From assembly GCA_026416815.1 (NCBI GenBank), contig JAOAEJ010000084.1, forward strand, positions 62,001 to 126,000: DNA of 64,000 bases, in the 5' to 3' direction. Of the stretch, positions 62,894 through 64,000 are shown piece after piece (position 1 is the first letter of the stretch; each line of letters starts with the position of its first letter). Made by a program: the position numbers and the translations under genes. This DNA comes from Clostridia bacterium (GTDB lineage Bacteria > Bacillota > Clostridia > Acetivibrionales > DSM-2933). A model generated the notes under the pieces. That model made no database searches. It saw only the letters and a program-made list of their open reading frames with translations, and had not been told where the DNA came from.

Positions 62894-64000
62894 CTACAAT
62901 TCATCTTCCATTATCATCAGTGCAGCAGGAAACGGTTCTAGCGCACGTTTCAATATCCCTTGTACATAAGCTATCAGCATACCGTAATTAGTAATTGCTA
63001 TATTATTTTCCTTAGCAAAATTAATCCTGTACTGCATTTCCTGTTTATTCAGCATACATCCGCCGCAGTGTATAATAGCGCTATACTTCTCCAAATCCTT
63101 TGGAAAAAACGTACCGCTTGCCCACTCAAATTCAATATCGCCACCGGCAATCTGCCTTATCCATCTTGGAATTTTCACCTTACCTATATCATCAGCTTGA
63201 CGGTGATGGGTGCAGCCCTCCACTATAAGCACTCTGCTCCCTTCCTTCAAGCTCTCAATTTTTTTGAGTCCTCTTACCATCTCTATCAATTCCCCTTTAT
63301 ACCGAGCAAAAAGTATAGAAAATGATGTTAACGGCACATCCTCAGGTGTATCTGCAGAAACCTTTAAAAACGCCTGGGAATCGGTAATTACCATCGCTGG
63401 CTTTTTCCTGAGGTTACTTAGCGTTTCCTTAAGTTCATGCTCTTTGGTTATTACGGCAATAGCATCCGATTCAATAATATCCCTTATAGTCTGCTGCTGG
63501 GGCAAAATAAGCCTTCCTTTCGGTGCAGCCTTATCAATTGGTGTCACCAACACCACCATATCACCGGGATTTATCAAATCTCCTACAATGCTAAGCTGAG
63601 AATCATCATACTTTGCATTTGCTGCTATAAGCTTCTTTAATTCTTCAACCCCATTTCCGGTTTGAGAGCTTATTTTCACTACAGGAACTCCCAACTTAAC
63701 CTTAAACCCCTCAAGTTCCTCATCGGTTACTTCTTTTAAATCGGTTTTATTTACAGCACAAATTGTAGTAATTCCCTTTTGTCTCAGCTTCCCCGCAAAC
63801 TCCATTTCAAAATCCGTCATACCTTCAGTTGCACTAAAAACAAGAATTGCTACATTTGTCTTCCTCATCACATCATATGTTTTTTCTATGCGTAAGTTTC
63901 CTAATTCCCCTTCATCATCCAAGCCCGCTGTGTCAATTATAACCACAGGACCTATAGGAAGAAGCTCCATGGACTTATAAACAGGATCAGTAGTTGTCCC
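62894..64000 (-). CDS. hydF: [FeFe]-hydrogenase maturation GTPase HydF, N-terminus cut by the window edge
   Basis: The frame is open to base 64000 (GTTTDPVYKSMELLPIGPV), so the apparent Met start at 63970 is internal and the P-loop lies outside. Visible: GTPase G3 VVIIDTAGLDDEG, G4 AVNKTDLKE, then the dimerisation domain and the cluster domain with VEGCTHHRQADD and IIHCGGCMLNKQ, which supply the CxH...HCxxC ligands of the [4Fe-4S] cluster. HydF is the scaffold that carries the diiron subcluster to the hydrogenase. It marks the organism as a hydrogen-metabolising anaerobe. About 369 codons are present. Confidence 0.95.
   Translation of the reverse strand, partial: GTTTDPVYKSMELLPIGPVVIIDTAGLDDEGELGNLRIEKTYDVMRKTNVAILVFSATEGMTDFEMEFAGKLRQKGITTICAVNKTDLKEVTDEELEGFKVKLGVPVVKISSQTGNGVEELKKLIAANAKYDDSQLSIVGDLINPGDMVVLVTPIDKAAPKGRLILPQQQTIRDIIESDAIAVITKEHELKETLSNLRKKPAMVITDSQAFLKVSADTPEDVPLTSFSILFARYKGELIEMVRGLKKIESLKEGSRVLIVEGCTHHRQADDIGKVKIPRWIRQIAGGDIEFEWASGTFFPKDLEKYSAIIHCGGCMLNKQEMQYRINFAKENNIAITNYGMLIAYVQGILKRALEPFPAALMIMEDEL

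Noticed and set aside
1-64000. CRISPR array, prophage or insertion sequence
   Set aside because: No regularly spaced identical repeats of CRISPR type, and no integrase, transposase or phage structural genes. Only small palindromic repeats are present.

Overview
The window looks like a chromosomal segment of a low-GC, strictly anaerobic, Gram-positive Clostridia member, most likely close to the cellulolytic Ruminiclostridium group. That assignment is inferred from AT-rich codon use, strong AGGAGG ribosome sites, a HydF gene for [FeFe]-hydrogenase maturation, a clostridial Tad pilus locus and trans-AT polyketide genes. No prophage, integrase, transposase or CRISPR array was seen.

Layout. 1-5.8 kb is ordinary housekeeping and metabolism: a cut-off secreted DUF5667 protein, an RlmI-type rRNA methyltransferase, a PLC-like zinc protein, a cation-diffusion transporter, a MetH-like homocysteine methyltransferase and a small orphan. 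5.9-13.4 kb (minus strand) is a compact Tad/Flp pilus operon. Two nearly identical Flp pilins come first, then a hairpin, then tadE, a tadG-like gene, cpaB, cpaE with a receiver domain, cpaF, tadB and tadC. 13.6-15.4 kb holds a DegS/DegU-type two-component pair. At 15.65 kb is a tRNA-Lys with a consensus promoter. It is followed at 16.02-16.51 kb by a candidate large structured RNA of about 495 nt on the plus strand, which I could recognise only from its helices.

17.3-53.1 kb (minus strand) is the centrepiece: a closely spaced gene set for a peptide-polyketide hybrid. In transcription order it encodes a three-module NRPS (third adenylation domain probably for glycine), an orphan 118-aa protein, and four AT-less PKS proteins (KS-DH-KR-ACP, KS-DH-KR-ACP, KS-KR-ACP, KS-ACP). 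Then come a BtrH-like papain-fold acyltransferase, two ABC exporter half-subunits, a GH13 neopullulanase-like enzyme, a free carrier protein and a large alpha/beta hydrolase whose nucleophile is Cys instead of Ser. Paired helical docking segments at the PKS termini support the order PKS1-PKS2-PKS3-PKS4. No acyltransferase, cis thioesterase or phosphopantetheinyl transferase is in the window, so malonyl loading must come from elsewhere and release is probably done by one of the unusual cysteine enzymes.

The 0.8 kb divergent region upstream of the NRPS carries four direct repeats with 20-21 bp spacing. On its other side are two stalk-domain solute-binding-like secreted proteins, one of them internally duplicated. 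58-64 kb returns to ordinary genes: a Cu/Zn superoxide dismutase-like protein, a LysE exporter, a stand-alone MprF-type catalytic domain, two tiny genes, a class V aminotransferase and the 3' part of hydF.
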